A stretch of 64,000 nucleotides of DNA from Helicobacter mustelae (GCF_900476215.1 NZ_LS483446.1:248001-312000), one strand, 5' to 3'; numbered from the stretch's first letter, positions 32,114-40,729 are shown. Numbers and translations are program-made. Notes: generated by a model not told the origin, from the letters alone.

Positions 32114-32368
32114 TTACTGTGGTTTTTGTGATGTTTCTTGTTTATTGACAGAACTCTTTTTCTTGCTGCTTTCTACTTTTTTGGGTTTGGGTTTTTCTTC
32201 CTCTTCTTCTTGAATGGGCTCTTCCTCATCATCCTTCACTGCTTTTTTGAAATTCTTGATCCCGCTGCCTAGCCCTTTGGCAAGCTCTGGAATTTTCTTG
32301 GCTCCAAATAACAGCACGATCACCAACAAAACAATTACCCAATGCCAAATGCTTCCAAATCCGCCCAT
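32114..32368 (-). CDS. tatA: Sec-independent protein translocase subunit TatA
   Basis: An 84-residue protein with one N-terminal membrane helix ([15 protein letters not shown]), the hinge [20 protein letters not shown] and a charged, Glu/Lys-rich tail. TatA forms the variable pore element of the twin-arginine pathway that exports folded proteins such as hydrogenase subunits. A GAAGGAG site precedes the ATG, and a TATAAT box lies just upstream. Confidence 0.95.
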   Translation of the reverse strand: MGGFGSIWHWVIVLLVIVLLFGAKKIPELAKGLGSGIKNFKKAVKDDEEEPIQEEEEEKPKPKKVESSKKKSSVNKQETSQKPQ

Positions 32369-32401
32369 AAAATAAGCTCCTTCATCTTAAAATTTGGCGA
32401 A

Positions 32402-32407
32402 ATTATA
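32402..32407 (-). promoter_or_regulatory. -10 box for tatA-argS
   Basis: TATAAT on the minus strand about 35 bp before the tatA start, in the 53-bp gap after gmk. Confidence 0.5.
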
Positions 32408-32421
32408 CAAAAAAATATGAG

Positions 32422-33021
32422 TTAATTTGTTTTCCAAGTACGCATTAGCTCTAGTGCATCAAAATTGCAGCAATCCATCCCATGCGCAATTCCCAAAATT
32501 TGCTTGGAGGCTTTTTTAATGTCATCATTGATGATTAAAAAATCAAATTCCCCCACAGCTTCCATTTCTTTGTAGGCATGTCCCAATCGATGCTCCAAGT
32601 CTTGCTTGCTTTCGCTCTGGCGCTGCTGCAATCGTTGTTTTAAAATTAAATCCGTGGGGGTGGTGATGAATACAGATTTTGCGAAGGGATAGTATTTTTT
32701 GATATTGCGATGCCCTTGAACATCCACATCAAAAACAATTAATCTCCCCTCTAAGAGAGCTTGTTCTATGGGTTTTTTTGAGGTTCCATAATAGTTTTGA
32801 TGCACCTGTGCCCATTCCAAAAATCTATCATTTTTGACATCTTGCAGAAAATCTTCTTTGGTGACAAAAAAGTACTCCCTGCCATGCTGCTCGCCTTCTC
32901 TTGGTATCCTTGTTGTAGTTGAGATAGAAAAATAAAGATGGGGAAATTCTTTTTTTAAAACCTGATACAGCGTACTTTTTCCGCTGCCACTAGGCCCTGA
33001 GAGGATGAGCATTTTTTGCAT
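32422..33021 (-). CDS. gmk: Guanylate kinase
   Basis: Cytoplasmic kinase (199 residues) phosphorylating GMP to GDP. The P-loop is LSGPSGSGKSTL at the N-terminus; the GMP-binding region has SISTTTRIPREGEQHGREYFFV, and the dynamic lid contains RLQQRQ. It starts 3 bp after the stop of the poly-acidic gene, so both are probably on one transcript. Confidence 0.96.
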   Translation of the reverse strand: MQKMLILSGPSGSGKSTLYQVLKKEFPHLYFSISTTTRIPREGEQHGREYFFVTKEDFLQDVKNDRFLEWAQVHQNYYGTSKKPIEQALLEGRLIVFDVDVQGHRNIKKYYPFAKSVFITTPTDLILKQRLQQRQSESKQDLEHRLGHAYKEMEAVGEFDFLIINDDIKKASKQILGIAHGMDCCNFDALELMRTWKTN

Positions 33022-33024
33022 GGA

Positions 33025-34785
33025 TTATTCCTCTTTTGTTTTCAAAAGGAGATCTAGCTCTTTTTGAAGTTCTTTTAGATCTTCTTTGGAGGTGGATTTG
33101 AGAAGTTCAAGGAATTCTTGATTCTTCTTTGATGATTTTTCTGAGACCCTTATATGCTCTAGAGTTTTTTGTCCATCCTTGCTGGCTTTAGTGTCTTTAT
33201 CTTTGAGCGCGCTGCGCATTTCTTCTTCTGAAATGGCTGCCTTTTCCAATGCCTTGAGGCCTTGTTGTTTGTTTTGCAAAAACTCATGAATGGATGGAAT
33301 CCTCTCCATCTCAATAATGCCATCTTCAATTTCATCTTCTCTATCATGCGCTCCTGAATCACAGGAGGCTTTCTCATAGGGTGGGAATAATTCTTCCAAA
33401 TCGCTTTTTTGAATCATTTCTAGGTGGATTATAGAATCTGCAGAATTTACATATTCTTCTGTGGATTCTGCTTGATCTGCTGATTTCTCTGCTGAATCGT
33501 TGGGTCCTTGGGCTTTATGAGATCCCCTAGAGTCTAGCGCCTCTTGCAATTCCATGCCATCTAGAAGGTCTAGCTCTTCTAGGTCTTTTGTGGGATTTTG
33601 ATGTGCTTTTTTGGGTGTGGAGCTTTTTGGTTTATTTATTTCTGAGGCGGAGGCTTCTTCCTGGATTTCGATATTTTCCCCAGGCTTTAGTGCCTCTTGC
33701 AATTCTGTGTCATCTAGGAGATCTAGCTCTTTTAAACTATCATTTTGGTTTTTGGGGTCTGTGTGCCCCTCTGTGAAATCTGCTAGGGGATTGGTTCCTT
33801 CATTATGTGTCAGATTCTCTGGTTCTTCTGGGATTTCTTCCTGCGCGGGATTTTCAAGTCCTCCGCCATTTGCTCGAGTTTTTTGTGTGGCATCTGGCTC
33901 GGTATCTAGCAGCAAGCGTTTAACCTCATCAATCTCAGAGGGATTGAGTATGCCAGATTTCCCTCCCACATCCTCTCCATCTTGTCCGTTGTTTTGTGGA
34001 TTCAAAAATTCATCCCCCCCACTCAATGGTTCTTGTGGCTTAGAAGAAGGATTTGATTCTTGTTCTGTGTCAGTTTGCTTGGCTTCTAGGGTATCCCAAA
34101 AATCCTCACCTAGATTAGCTTCTTTGCTTTGTTCATCTTGCTCCTTCTCTTGGGTGGTGAGAAGATGGGCCTCAGGGACACTGGTTTCAGGAACATTGGC
34201 AGCAGGAGTGTCAAAAGAAAGATCCTGCGCATCCAAGGGGGTTTCTGGCTTTGTGAATTCTTTATAAATTCCCTCTGTGAGTTGCTTGGGATCAAAACCT
34301 TGGAATTCCTCTTGAGGGGAATCCCTGCCAGAGAAGATCTCACCAAAGCTCTTGGAAATATCTTCATCCAAATCTTTTTGTTTTTGCTCTCTAGATTTGA
34401 AAAAATCCAGCTCCTCCTCCATGGGAGTAATGGTCTCATTTTCTGGTTTTTCTTGCGGGCTAGATTTGGTGGAGGCATTGTTGTGTGCATGGATGATTTC
34501 AATGACCTGTGATGGTAAAAATGGCTTTTTTAAAGAATAGTCAAAGTCCTTTGAGGGTTTAGCGGATTTTTCATGGATGAAGACCTTGGCAAAGTCTGTC
34601 TGACCGATGTTTGCGACATCTCCAATGCCATCATCAAAGAAGACCAAAGTATCTGAGGGATCCTTGGAGATATCAGGGAGGTTAATGAGATTTTCATGTA
34701 CTTCTATGGGGAGCTGTAGGGATTTTACACTGCTTTCAACGATTTTAATCACCATGGTATTTTTGCTAAACAAGAAAACCTTCAC
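33025..34785 (-). CDS. Poly-acidic (Glu/Asp-rich) protein with degenerate receiver-like N-terminus
   Basis: A 586-residue very acidic protein in the place of the poly-E-rich protein HP0322 of H. pylori. Residues 1-110 look like a receiver fold without full chemistry: strand-like KVFLFSKNT, the acidic turn LVFFDDGIGD, and SLKKPFLPSQVIEIIHAH, which recalls the K-P-F end of receiver domains. The remainder is low-complexity (Glu, Asp, Ser, Pro, Gln), with a repeated unit ELDLLDxxELQEAL near residues 350 and 400, and ends in a Lys/Glu helix. No catalytic motif, signal peptide or membrane segment is seen. In H. pylori the locus has been linked to flagellar placement, but I hold that as memory rather than evidence. 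Confidence 0.7.
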   Translation of the reverse strand: MKVFLFSKNTMVIKIVESSVKSLQLPIEVHENLINLPDISKDPSDTLVFFDDGIGDVANIGQTDFAKVFIHEKSAKPSKDFDYSLKKPFLPSQVIEIIHAHNNASTKSSPQEKPENETITPMEEELDFFKSREQKQKDLDEDISKSFGEIFSGRDSPQEEFQGFDPKQLTEGIYKEFTKPETPLDAQDLSFDTPAANVPETSVPEAHLLTTQEKEQDEQSKEANLGEDFWDTLEAKQTDTEQESNPSSKPQEPLSGGDEFLNPQNNGQDGEDVGGKSGILNPSEIDEVKRLLLDTEPDATQKTRANGGGLENPAQEEIPEEPENLTHNEGTNPLADFTEGHTDPKNQNDSLKELDLLDDTELQEALKPGENIEIQEEASASEINKPKSSTPKKAHQNPTKDLEELDLLDGMELQEALDSRGSHKAQGPNDSAEKSADQAESTEEYVNSADSIIHLEMIQKSDLEELFPPYEKASCDSGAHDREDEIEDGIIEMERIPSIHEFLQNKQQGLKALEKAAISEEEMRSALKDKDTKASKDGQKTLEHIRVSEKSSKKNQEFLELLKSTSKEDLKELQKELDLLLKTKEE

Positions 34786-34860
34786 AACATCACCCTGCTA
34801 AAATTCCAAATATAATTGTAAGATTATAACACAAATTTGTAAGACGAGGATTTTTGGAAG
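34786..34860. promoter_or_regulatory. Divergent promoters for the poly-acidic gene and nucT
   Basis: The minus strand has GTTATAATC (TATAAT, at 34823-34828) about 38 bp before the poly-acidic gene. On the plus strand, overlapping elements TATAAT (34811-34816) and TATAAC (34825-34830) precede nucT by 30-45 bp. The two promoters overlap. Confidence 0.45.
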
Positions 34861-35388
34861 ATGCGCAAAATCATGCTACTACTTTGTTGCCTGTGTTTTC
34901 TCATGGGTCAGGATAGGATTTATTTCATGCCTTATGAAAATAAGGAGGCCTTACACGCGCTAAAAGCAGTGCTTTCCAGTGCGCAAAAAAGCATTCATAT
35001 TGCTATTTACAGCTTCACAAACAAGGAGATTGCGAAGGTCTTGCGCGATCAAGCAAAAAAAGGGGTGAAGATTTCCATCATCTATGATCAAGAATCCAAT
35101 CTTAAAGACAGCTTTTCTACCATCGGATATTTGGGGGCACTACGCAATATTGATGTATGTCTTTTGCAGGGTTTGCAGGCTCATGGCGGGAAGAGGGTGC
35201 ATTATGGCATCATGCATCAAAAACTCGTGATTGTGGATGATAGGATTGTGGTGCTTGGCTCGGCCAATTGGAGCAAAAGCGCCTTTGCCAACAATTATGA
35301 GAATCTCTTCATCACTCAGCAGCCAAACATTGTGCAAAAATCCCAATTTTATTTCCAAGAAATGCGCGGGTCCTGTAAGCCTTATTAA
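34861..35388 (+). CDS. nucT: PLD-family membrane/periplasmic nuclease
   Basis: A 175-residue phospholipase-D-superfamily nuclease with one HKD motif, HQKLVIVDDRIVVLGSANWS (near residues 119-138), as in Nuc/NucT that work as dimers. The N-terminus MLLLCCLCFLMG is a signal peptide or anchor. H. pylori NucT (HP0323) is an exported endonuclease involved in use of external DNA and purine salvage. The gene occupies the same position next to the HP0322-type gene. It converges on dcd. Confidence 0.88.
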   Translation: MRKIMLLLCCLCFLMGQDRIYFMPYENKEALHALKAVLSSAQKSIHIAIYSFTNKEIAKVLRDQAKKGVKISIIYDQESNLKDSFSTIGYLGALRNIDVCLLQGLQAHGGKRVHYGIMHQKLVIVDDRIVVLGSANWSKSAFANNYENLFITQQPNIVQKSQFYFQEMRGSCKPY

Positions 35389-35537
35389 GCTCATATCTCC
35401 GCTGGAGTCTCTGGCTAAAGCTGGCAGTGGAGTGATCGCGCATAAATCTAGCTGCTAAGATTCCCCTCATGCTCTCAATTCATATGGTATAGAGCCGCAT
35501 ATCAAATGAAAAACTATACGAAAAACGCGCGCAAAAA

Positions 35538-36113
35538 TTAAGATTGACCCAGGATTTTTGGCAGGGTGATGCCTCTTTGGCCTTGGTACTTGCCATTTTT
35601 GTCTTTGTAGCTGAGCTCACAGGGTTCATCCCCTTGCAAAAAGAGCACTTGCGCAATCCCTTCATTGGCATAGATCTTGGCGGGAAGGGTGGTGGTGTTG
35701 CTAATTTCAATGGTGATGTGACCCTCAAATTCTGGCTCAAATGGAGTGACATTCACAATGATGCCGCAGCGTGCATAGGTGCTTTTCCCTAGGCAAATGG
35801 CTAGCACGTCTCTTGGCATGCGAAAATATTCCACTGTGTGAGCGAGGGCGAAGGAATTGGCAGGGATGGTGCAGAAGCCATCCTTTTTGGCATCAAAATC
35901 AACCACATTTTTTTTGTCAAAGGATTTTGGGTCGATGATGGTGGAGTTGACATTGGTGAAAATCTTGAATTGATCGCCTACGCGGATATCATAGCCATAA
36001 CTGCTCAAGCCATAGCTTACGACGCTGTGCCCTATTTGTTTTTCACAAAATGGCTCAATCATTCTATGTTTTTGGCTCATTTCTCTAATCCATCGGTCGG
36101 ATTTCAGTCCCAT
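35538..36113 (-). CDS. dcd: dCTP deaminase
   Basis: Homotrimeric enzyme of 191 residues making dUTP from dCTP for thymidylate synthesis. Typical sequence: [10 protein letters not shown] start, [47 protein letters not shown] with the catalytic Glu and Arg, and [18 protein letters not shown]. Divergent from accB across about 110 bp. Confidence 0.96.
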   Translation of the reverse strand: MGLKSDRWIREMSQKHRMIEPFCEKQIGHSVVSYGLSSYGYDIRVGDQFKIFTNVNSTIIDPKSFDKKNVVDFDAKKDGFCTIPANSFALAHTVEYFRMPRDVLAICLGKSTYARCGIIVNVTPFEPEFEGHITIEISNTTTLPAKIYANEGIAQVLFLQGDEPCELSYKDKNGKYQGQRGITLPKILGQS

Positions 36114-36162
36114 GCATTACCCCTTGAGATTTTCAAATTTTTCATTTTTCCGTTATTTCTGG

Positions 36163-36169
36163 TATTATA
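36163..36169. promoter_or_regulatory. Overlapping divergent -10 elements, dcd and accB
   Basis: The minus strand reads GCTATAATACC, with TATAAT at 36164-36169, about 50 bp before dcd. On the plus strand the same bases give GGTATTAT (36163-36168), about 56 bp before accB. The two promoters share sequence. Confidence 0.45.
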
Positions 36170-36224
36170 GCGAAACTAAAAGCACGATGCTTCATTGCTT
36201 ACAAAGTCACTTCAAGGAAAGATT

Positions 36225-36677
36225 ATGAATCTAAAAGAAATTAAAGAAATCGTAGAAATTTTTAATGAGAGCAGTATCACAAAGCTTCAGATTAAAAGAG
36301 AGGGTTTTGAGATTCGTCTAGACAAAATTTCTAGCACCCCAACCCTGCTCACCCACACTCCCGCTCCCATCCATGCCCCCCAGCTCCCCGCTACCCCCGA
36401 TATTTCTGATGATCTTCCTAGCTGCAGTGTGGGTGGGGATTTTATCACCTCTCCCATGGTGGGGACTTTTTATCGCGCACCAAGTCCTGGGGCCGATCCC
36501 TTTGTCAAGGTGGGAGATACTGTCAGAAAGGGACAGATTATTGGAATCGTGGAAGCCATGAAGATTATGAATGAGATTGAGGCGGAATATGATTGCAAGA
36601 TTTTGAACATTGAGGCAAATGACGGCCAACCTGTGGAGTTTGACTCAAAATTGGTGAAAATAGAGAAGCTACAATGA
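36225..36677 (+). CDS. accB: Biotin carboxyl carrier protein of acetyl-CoA carboxylase
   Basis: A 150-residue protein carrying the biotin that accepts CO2 from AccC. The C-terminal biotinyl domain has the attachment Lys in EAMKIMNE near residue 113; a Pro/Thr-rich linker (about 35-60) separates it from the N-terminal helix. I start at 36225 (MNLKEIKEIV), preceded by AAGGAAAG; a frame extending to 36195 has a TTG start and no site. It overlaps accC by 4 bp. Confidence 0.96.
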   Translation: MNLKEIKEIVEIFNESSITKLQIKREGFEIRLDKISSTPTLLTHTPAPIHAPQLPATPDISDDLPSCSVGGDFITSPMVGTFYRAPSPGADPFVKVGDTVRKGQIIGIVEAMKIMNEIEAEYDCKILNIEANDGQPVEFDSKLVKIEKLQ

Positions 36678-38032
36678 AGAAGGCAGAAAAAAAAGAAATC
36701 AAGAGGATCTTGATTGCCAATCGTGGAGAGATCGCTCTGCGTGCAATTCGCACGATCAAAGAAATGGGAAAGGAAGTGATTGCGATTTATTCCACAGCTG
36801 ATAAGGATACCAATTATCTGGATTTGGCTGATACCAAGATTTGTATCGGTGGTCCAAAATCTAGCCAGAGCTATCTTAATGTGTCTGCAATTATGAGTGC
36901 AGCGGAGTTATTTGAGGCAGATGCGATTTTCCCTGGGTATGGATTTTTGAGCGAGAATCAAAATTTTGCAGAAATTTGTGCACATCATGATATTGAGTTC
37001 ATCGGCCCTAGTGCAGAAGTAATGATGCTCATGAGCGACAAAAGCAAGGCAAAAGATGTGATGAAAGAGGCTGGGGTGCCTGTGATTATGGGAAGTGATG
37101 GCGCACTAAAGAGCTATCAAGAAGCCCAGAGTGTCGCTGAACAAATCGGATACCCCATCATTATCAAAGCTGCAGCGGGTGGTGGAGGACGAGGTATGAG
37201 GGTGGTGGAGGATAAGAGTCTTTTGAAAAATCTCTATCTTGCTGCAGAATCTGAGGCGCTAAGCGCATTTGGGGATGGCACCATCTACATGGAAAAATTT
37301 ATCCGAAATCCCAAACATATTGAGGTGCAGATTCTTGGAGATAAGCATGGGAATGTGATCCATGTGGGCGAGAGGGATTGCTCTGTGCAGCGCCGTAATC
37401 AAAAGCTCATCGAAGAGACCCCAGCAGTGGTGCTAAATCCAGCTGTGCGCCAAAAGCTTTTGGACACGGCCCTGCGGGCAGCAAAGCACATTGGTTATGT
37501 GGGTGCTGGGACTTTTGAATTTTTGCTAGATTCCAATAATGAAGATTTTTATTTTATGGAGATGAATACCCGCCTCCAAGTAGAGCATACCATCAGCGAG
37601 ATGGTGAGTGGACTGGACATGGTGGAGTGGATGATTAGGATTGCCCAGGGAGAGGTCTTGCCACCTCAAGAAGAAATCACCTTCCATGGGCATGCCATTG
37701 AGTGCAGGATTACTGCAGAGGATCCTAAAAAATTCCATCCTTGCCCTGGGAAGATTACCAAATGGATTGTGCCAGGGGGTGCGAATGTGAGATTGGATAC
37801 TCATGTATATGCGGGATACACCGTGCCCATGTTTTATGATTCCATGATTGGCAAGCTCATTGTCTGGGCAGAAAATCGCCAAAAGGCTATCATTCGCACC
37901 AGGCGCGCTCTTAAGGAGTTTTGTGTGGAAGGGATTAAGACCACCATTCCCTTTCATATTGACATGATGAATGACTCTGTTTTCCAGGATGCAAAGGTGC
38001 ATACGAAGTATTTAGAGCAGAAAATGGAATAA
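36674..38032 (+). CDS. accC: Biotin carboxylase subunit of acetyl-CoA carboxylase
   Basis: ATP-grasp enzyme of 452 residues that carboxylates biotin on AccB, starting fatty-acid synthesis. Landmarks are KRILIANRGEIALRAIRT, FPGYGFLSEN, the glycine-rich loop KAAAGGGGRGMR, CSVQRRNQKLIEE and FMEMNTRLQVEHTISEMV. Its ATG overlaps the accB stop. The first gene after it is an unrelated small protein, 39 bp on. Confidence 0.97.
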   Translation: MKKAEKKEIKRILIANRGEIALRAIRTIKEMGKEVIAIYSTADKDTNYLDLADTKICIGGPKSSQSYLNVSAIMSAAELFEADAIFPGYGFLSENQNFAEICAHHDIEFIGPSAEVMMLMSDKSKAKDVMKEAGVPVIMGSDGALKSYQEAQSVAEQIGYPIIIKAAAGGGGRGMRVVEDKSLLKNLYLAAESEALSAFGDGTIYMEKFIRNPKHIEVQILGDKHGNVIHVGERDCSVQRRNQKLIEETPAVVLNPAVRQKLLDTALRAAKHIGYVGAGTFEFLLDSNNEDFYFMEMNTRLQVEHTISEMVSGLDMVEWMIRIAQGEVLPPQEEITFHGHAIECRITAEDPKKFHPCPGKITKWIVPGGANVRLDTHVYAGYTVPMFYDSMIGKLIVWAENRQKAIIRTRRALKEFCVEGIKTTIPFHIDMMNDSVFQDAKVHTKYLEQKME

Positions 38033-38071
38033 AATTTGCTTCATATGGGGTAATTTTATCAAGGAAGGATC

Positions 38072-38689
38072 ATGAAAATTACACCCCATACTTCAAGTCG
38101 TACCCCAAGTAATTTGTCACTTTTGCAAAAAAATGAGAGGGAAAACAAAACAAAAACCCAGGAAGGTTCAAGAAATTTCAAAGATTCCCTCACGCTTTCT
38201 CAAAATGCAAGTGCCGTGCGCATCAAAGAGATTAACAAATCCATCGGCGAGCTCCAAGTCCTTGGTAAGGCCCTGAATAAGATTGAGGGAAGGGCTCAGC
38301 ATCTGCTAAACAACGCCAAAGACAACGCTTCCAAAAAAGAAATCCAAGACGCTATCACACACAGCACTTTTAGGGGAAGGAAGGTTTTTGATGAGGATTT
38401 TGGAAAGCTTGCTAAAAACATCAAGCTAGATTCTCGATCGCTCAAGAGGCAGGCAAATCATCTTGATACCACAGAAGAGATCCAGAAATTTAATCAAAAT
38501 ATCAAGGCCCAAAAAGAATATGCCAAGCAGGCTGTGAAGATCTTGCAAAATGATCTAGAAAAAACACTAAAGACTGATGGGAGGGATTATGAGAAGCTGG
38601 ATGCAAAAATGCTGAAATCTCCTGCATTTGGCGATGCACATAGGCTTGAGAATCTCTCCTCGCATAAAGTTTCCAAACTCCTTGCCTGA
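38072..38689 (+). CDS. Small flagellin-like protein of unknown function, coupled to pseC
   Basis: A 205-residue, strongly helical cytoplasmic-looking protein with no signal peptide. Two features recall flagellins: the N-terminal helical stretch SLTLSQNASAVRIKEINKSIGELQVLGKAL and, after it, an ITHSTFRGRKVFDEDF segment that resembles the flagellin ISNTTFNGKKLLDG type turn. It is too short to be a filament subunit and lacks the conserved C-terminal helix. The stop overlaps the pseC start (TGATG), and PseC serves flagellin glycosylation, so a flagellar role is plausible. A hypothetical gene occupies the same place before pseC in H. pylori (HP0367). A good AAGGA site precedes the ATG. Confidence 0.65.
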   Translation: MKITPHTSSRTPSNLSLLQKNERENKTKTQEGSRNFKDSLTLSQNASAVRIKEINKSIGELQVLGKALNKIEGRAQHLLNNAKDNASKKEIQDAITHSTFRGRKVFDEDFGKLAKNIKLDSRSLKRQANHLDTTEEIQKFNQNIKAQKEYAKQAVKILQNDLEKTLKTDGRDYEKLDAKMLKSPAFGDAHRLENLSSHKVSKLLA

Positions 38690-39795
38690 TGTATCCCTAT
38701 AGCACGCAGCTCATCCAAGAGGATGATGTCCTTGCCATATCTGAGGCACTGCGTTCCCCCCTGCTTACTCAGGGGAATCTGACTCCCGCATTTGAGCGCG
38801 CGCTCTGTGATTTTTGCCATGCCAAATATGCTTTGGTATTTAATTCTGCCACCTCTGCACTTTACTCTGCTTATAAGGCCTTAGGGCTTGAAGATTCTGA
38901 GGTCATCACCACTCCCATTAGTTTTGTAGCCACAAGTAATATGCTCTTGCAAGTTGGGGCAAGGCCGGTTTTTTGTGATGTCAAAGAGGATGGGAATATC
39001 GATGAGGGCAAGATCATTCCACTCATCACCCCTCGCACCAAAGCCATTGTGAGCATAGATTTTGGCGGCAAAAGTGTGGAGGTGGATTCTTTGGTGCAAA
39101 TTGCCAGGGAGTATGGATTGAGATTCATTTCTGATAGTTCTCATGCAATTGGGGGATATTACAAAGACTCTCCCATTGGTGGCCTGGCAGATGCGAGTAT
39201 TTTTAGCTTTCATCCCCTCAAACCCATGACCACGCTTGAGGGTGGTGCACTGCTTACCAATGATGAGGAGATTTATGAGTATGCAAAGCTCATTGGTTCC
39301 CATGGCGTGGTGAGGGAGGAATTGTGGCATTATGATGTGGTGCAAAATGGATTTAATTTCCGCATGAATGAAGCGCAGGCTTCCCTTGGCATTTCTCAGC
39401 TCAAAAAACTTCCCTCCTTTCTCCAAAGGCGTGAGCAAATCGCAGTATTTTATGATGGAATTTTTGCAGACAATCCCTATTTTACCACGCTGCATCAGCA
39501 CCACCTCTACCCCTCAAGCAACCACCTCTATCCCATTTTGCTCTTCCCTTATCTGCGCGCCAAAAAACCTCAGATTTTTGCTGCGCTGAGGGATGCTGGA
39601 CTTGGCGTGCAGGTGCATTATCGCCCTATCTATCAATTTTCTTATTATCGCAAGCATTATGCAGGACTTAGCTGCCCTAGTGCAGAGGAGTTTTATGATG
39701 CAGAGATTTCTATCCCCTGCCATCAAAAAATGAGTCTAGGGGACGCGGATTTGGTTGCGCAAAAAATTTTTGAAGTTTTTGAAAAATTTTCTTGA
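38689..39795 (+). CDS. pseC: UDP-4-amino-4,6-dideoxy-N-acetyl-beta-L-altrosamine transaminase
   Basis: PLP-dependent aminotransferase of the DegT/DnrJ/EryC1 family, 368 residues, second step of pseudaminic acid synthesis for flagellin glycosylation. Seen: the N-terminus PYSTQLIQEDDVLAI, PISFVATSNMLLQVGARPVFCDV, DSSHAIGGYY, and the PLP lysine in SFHPLKPMTTLEGG near residue 178. Length and sequence match H. pylori HP0366. No other pse gene is in the window. The next gene starts with a sigma-54 promoter right after its stop. Confidence 0.95.
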   Translation: MYPYSTQLIQEDDVLAISEALRSPLLTQGNLTPAFERALCDFCHAKYALVFNSATSALYSAYKALGLEDSEVITTPISFVATSNMLLQVGARPVFCDVKEDGNIDEGKIIPLITPRTKAIVSIDFGGKSVEVDSLVQIAREYGLRFISDSSHAIGGYYKDSPIGGLADASIFSFHPLKPMTTLEGGALLTNDEEIYEYAKLIGSHGVVREELWHYDVVQNGFNFRMNEAQASLGISQLKKLPSFLQRREQIAVFYDGIFADNPYFTTLHQHHLYPSSNHLYPILLFPYLRAKKPQIFAALRDAGLGVQVHYRPIYQFSYYRKHYAGLSCPSAEEFYDAEISIPCHQKMSLGDADLVAQKIFEVFEKFS

Positions 39796-39816
39796 TTTTT
39801 TTCCATTCTTCTTTAA

Positions 39817-39834
39817 TTGGAATTATTTTTGCTT
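39817..39834 (+). promoter_or_regulatory. Sigma-54 (RpoN) promoter
   Basis: TTGGAAT-N4-TTTTGCTT: the invariant GG (39819-39820) and GC (39831-39832) are exactly 10 bp apart, and the flanking bases fit the Campylobacterota RpoN consensus TTGGAAC-N5-TTGCTT. It lies about 33 bp before the ATG at 39865. RpoN controls hook and rod genes in this group. Confidence 0.75.
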
Positions 39835-39864
39835 GTATACTCCAAAGATCTTATGGAGTGTAAT

Positions 39865-40296
39865 ATGCAAGTTCATTCAAATAATTCAAATAATATGCTC
39901 AAAGAATTACTTAATGCCAGAGCAGAGTTGCAAAACTCTTCTGTACAAAATGTGCCAAATTCCGCAGAAACTTCCAAGACAAAAATCAATGCTCAAGAGG
40001 TTTCTCCAAATCCAAATCAAGATCGCCAGACCTATGGGCTTTTGGTGCTAGAACTTATGAGCGATCCGGAGTACAAAGCATTCCAGCGCGCTACCGCGGG
40101 AATGAGTGAGGGGGAGAAGATTATTGCTGCCCAGTCCCTTTATTCGCTCACAAGCTTTTATGGTGGTAAGATTTCTGATGATCAAATCAAGGTGAAGGAT
40201 AATTATGGAAGCACTCTTGGCGTGTTGAATCGAGATTTTGTTGAGCGCTACAAAAATGCCTTTGTAGCACAGAGGGGAATTGACATCAGTTCTTAA
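39865..40296 (+). CDS. Hypothetical protein behind a sigma-54 promoter, probably flagellar
   Basis: A 144-residue protein with a Asn/Ser/Gln-rich, disordered N-terminal third (MQVHSNNSNN) and an ordered second part containing YGLLVLELMSDPEYKAFQ, MSEGEKIIAAQSLYSLTS and a final LNRDFVERYKNAFVAQ. No signal peptide or membrane segment. I do not recognise the family. I choose ATG 39865, preceded by GGAG, because it lies correctly downstream of the RpoN promoter; a TTG further upstream falls within that promoter. Location between pseC and fliP and the promoter class point to a flagellar or export-related protein. Confidence 0.65.
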   Translation: MQVHSNNSNNMLKELLNARAELQNSSVQNVPNSAETSKTKINAQEVSPNPNQDRQTYGLLVLELMSDPEYKAFQRATAGMSEGEKIIAAQSLYSLTSFYGGKISDDQIKVKDNYGSTLGVLNRDFVERYKNAFVAQRGIDISS

Positions 40297-40320
40297 GCTA
40301 TTTTTTATCATTTTTTCCAT

Positions 40321-40348
40321 AGAATTGCTCTTTTATTTTTGCAATTCT
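40321..40348 (+). terminator. Inverted repeat before tRNA-Met
   Basis: AGAATTGC and GCAATTCT form a perfect 8-bp stem around a 12-nt T-rich loop, 25 bp after the preceding stop codon and 2 bp before tRNA-Met. It may end the RpoN-driven transcript or help process the tRNA. Confidence 0.4.
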
Positions 40349-40350
40349 AG

Positions 40351-40427
40351 GTCAAGGTAGCTCAGCTGGTTAGAGCGCTGGTCTCATAAGCCGGAGGTCG
40401 AGAGTTCAAGTCTCTCTCTTGACACCA
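40351..40427 (+). tRNA. tRNA-Met (anticodon CAT, elongator type)
   Basis: 77-nt gene starting GTCAAGGTAGCTCAG and ending TTGACACCA with encoded CCA. The anticodon loop GTCTCATAAG carries CAT. The acceptor stem is fully paired at position 1 (G-C), unlike initiator tRNA, so this is an elongator Met tRNA, or an Ile tRNA if the C is modified to lysidine. Confidence 0.93.
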
Positions 40428-40729
40428 TTTCTTTTCTTCAAAAAACTCCATCGCCCTATGCCAAAGCCGCACGAAAATCAAATATTCGCGCCATCTTGCA
40501 CAGAATCCCAAAACCCCAATCCCCATTCAAAAAATCTTAGCATCAAGTATCTTGCTCTAGAAAATTCCTCAAAAAATCGTGTTGCTGCGCATCAAAAAAG
40601 CAAAAAAATCCCAATTTCAAAGCCCTTCAAAGAGTCAAAAAGTGTTTGAAAAAAATCTAAAATTCCCCTGCTTTATGAAAATTTAACACAAAAAATTTTA
40701 TACTTAACAAAAAATAAAAAGGAGTATTT
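40428..40729. other. Non-coding region between tRNA-Met and fliP
   Basis: A/C-rich stretch of 300 bp with no convincing gene. A 76-codon frame crosses it but starts inside the tRNA, is rich in Lys, Ser and Pro and has no ribosome site, so I reject it. The fliP promoter lies at its end. Confidence 0.45.
40699..40704 (+). promoter_or_regulatory. -10 box for fliP
   Basis: TATACT, one mismatch to TATAAT, 26 bp before the TTG start of fliP. Confidence 0.45.

Noticed and set aside
33611-34267. 218-codon plus-strand frame opposite the poly-acidic gene
   Set aside because: Ser/Cys-rich mirror of Glu/Asp/Ser codons; an antisense shadow.
40419-40649. 76-codon plus-strand frame after tRNA-Met
   Set aside because: It starts inside the tRNA, has no ribosome site and is of low complexity.
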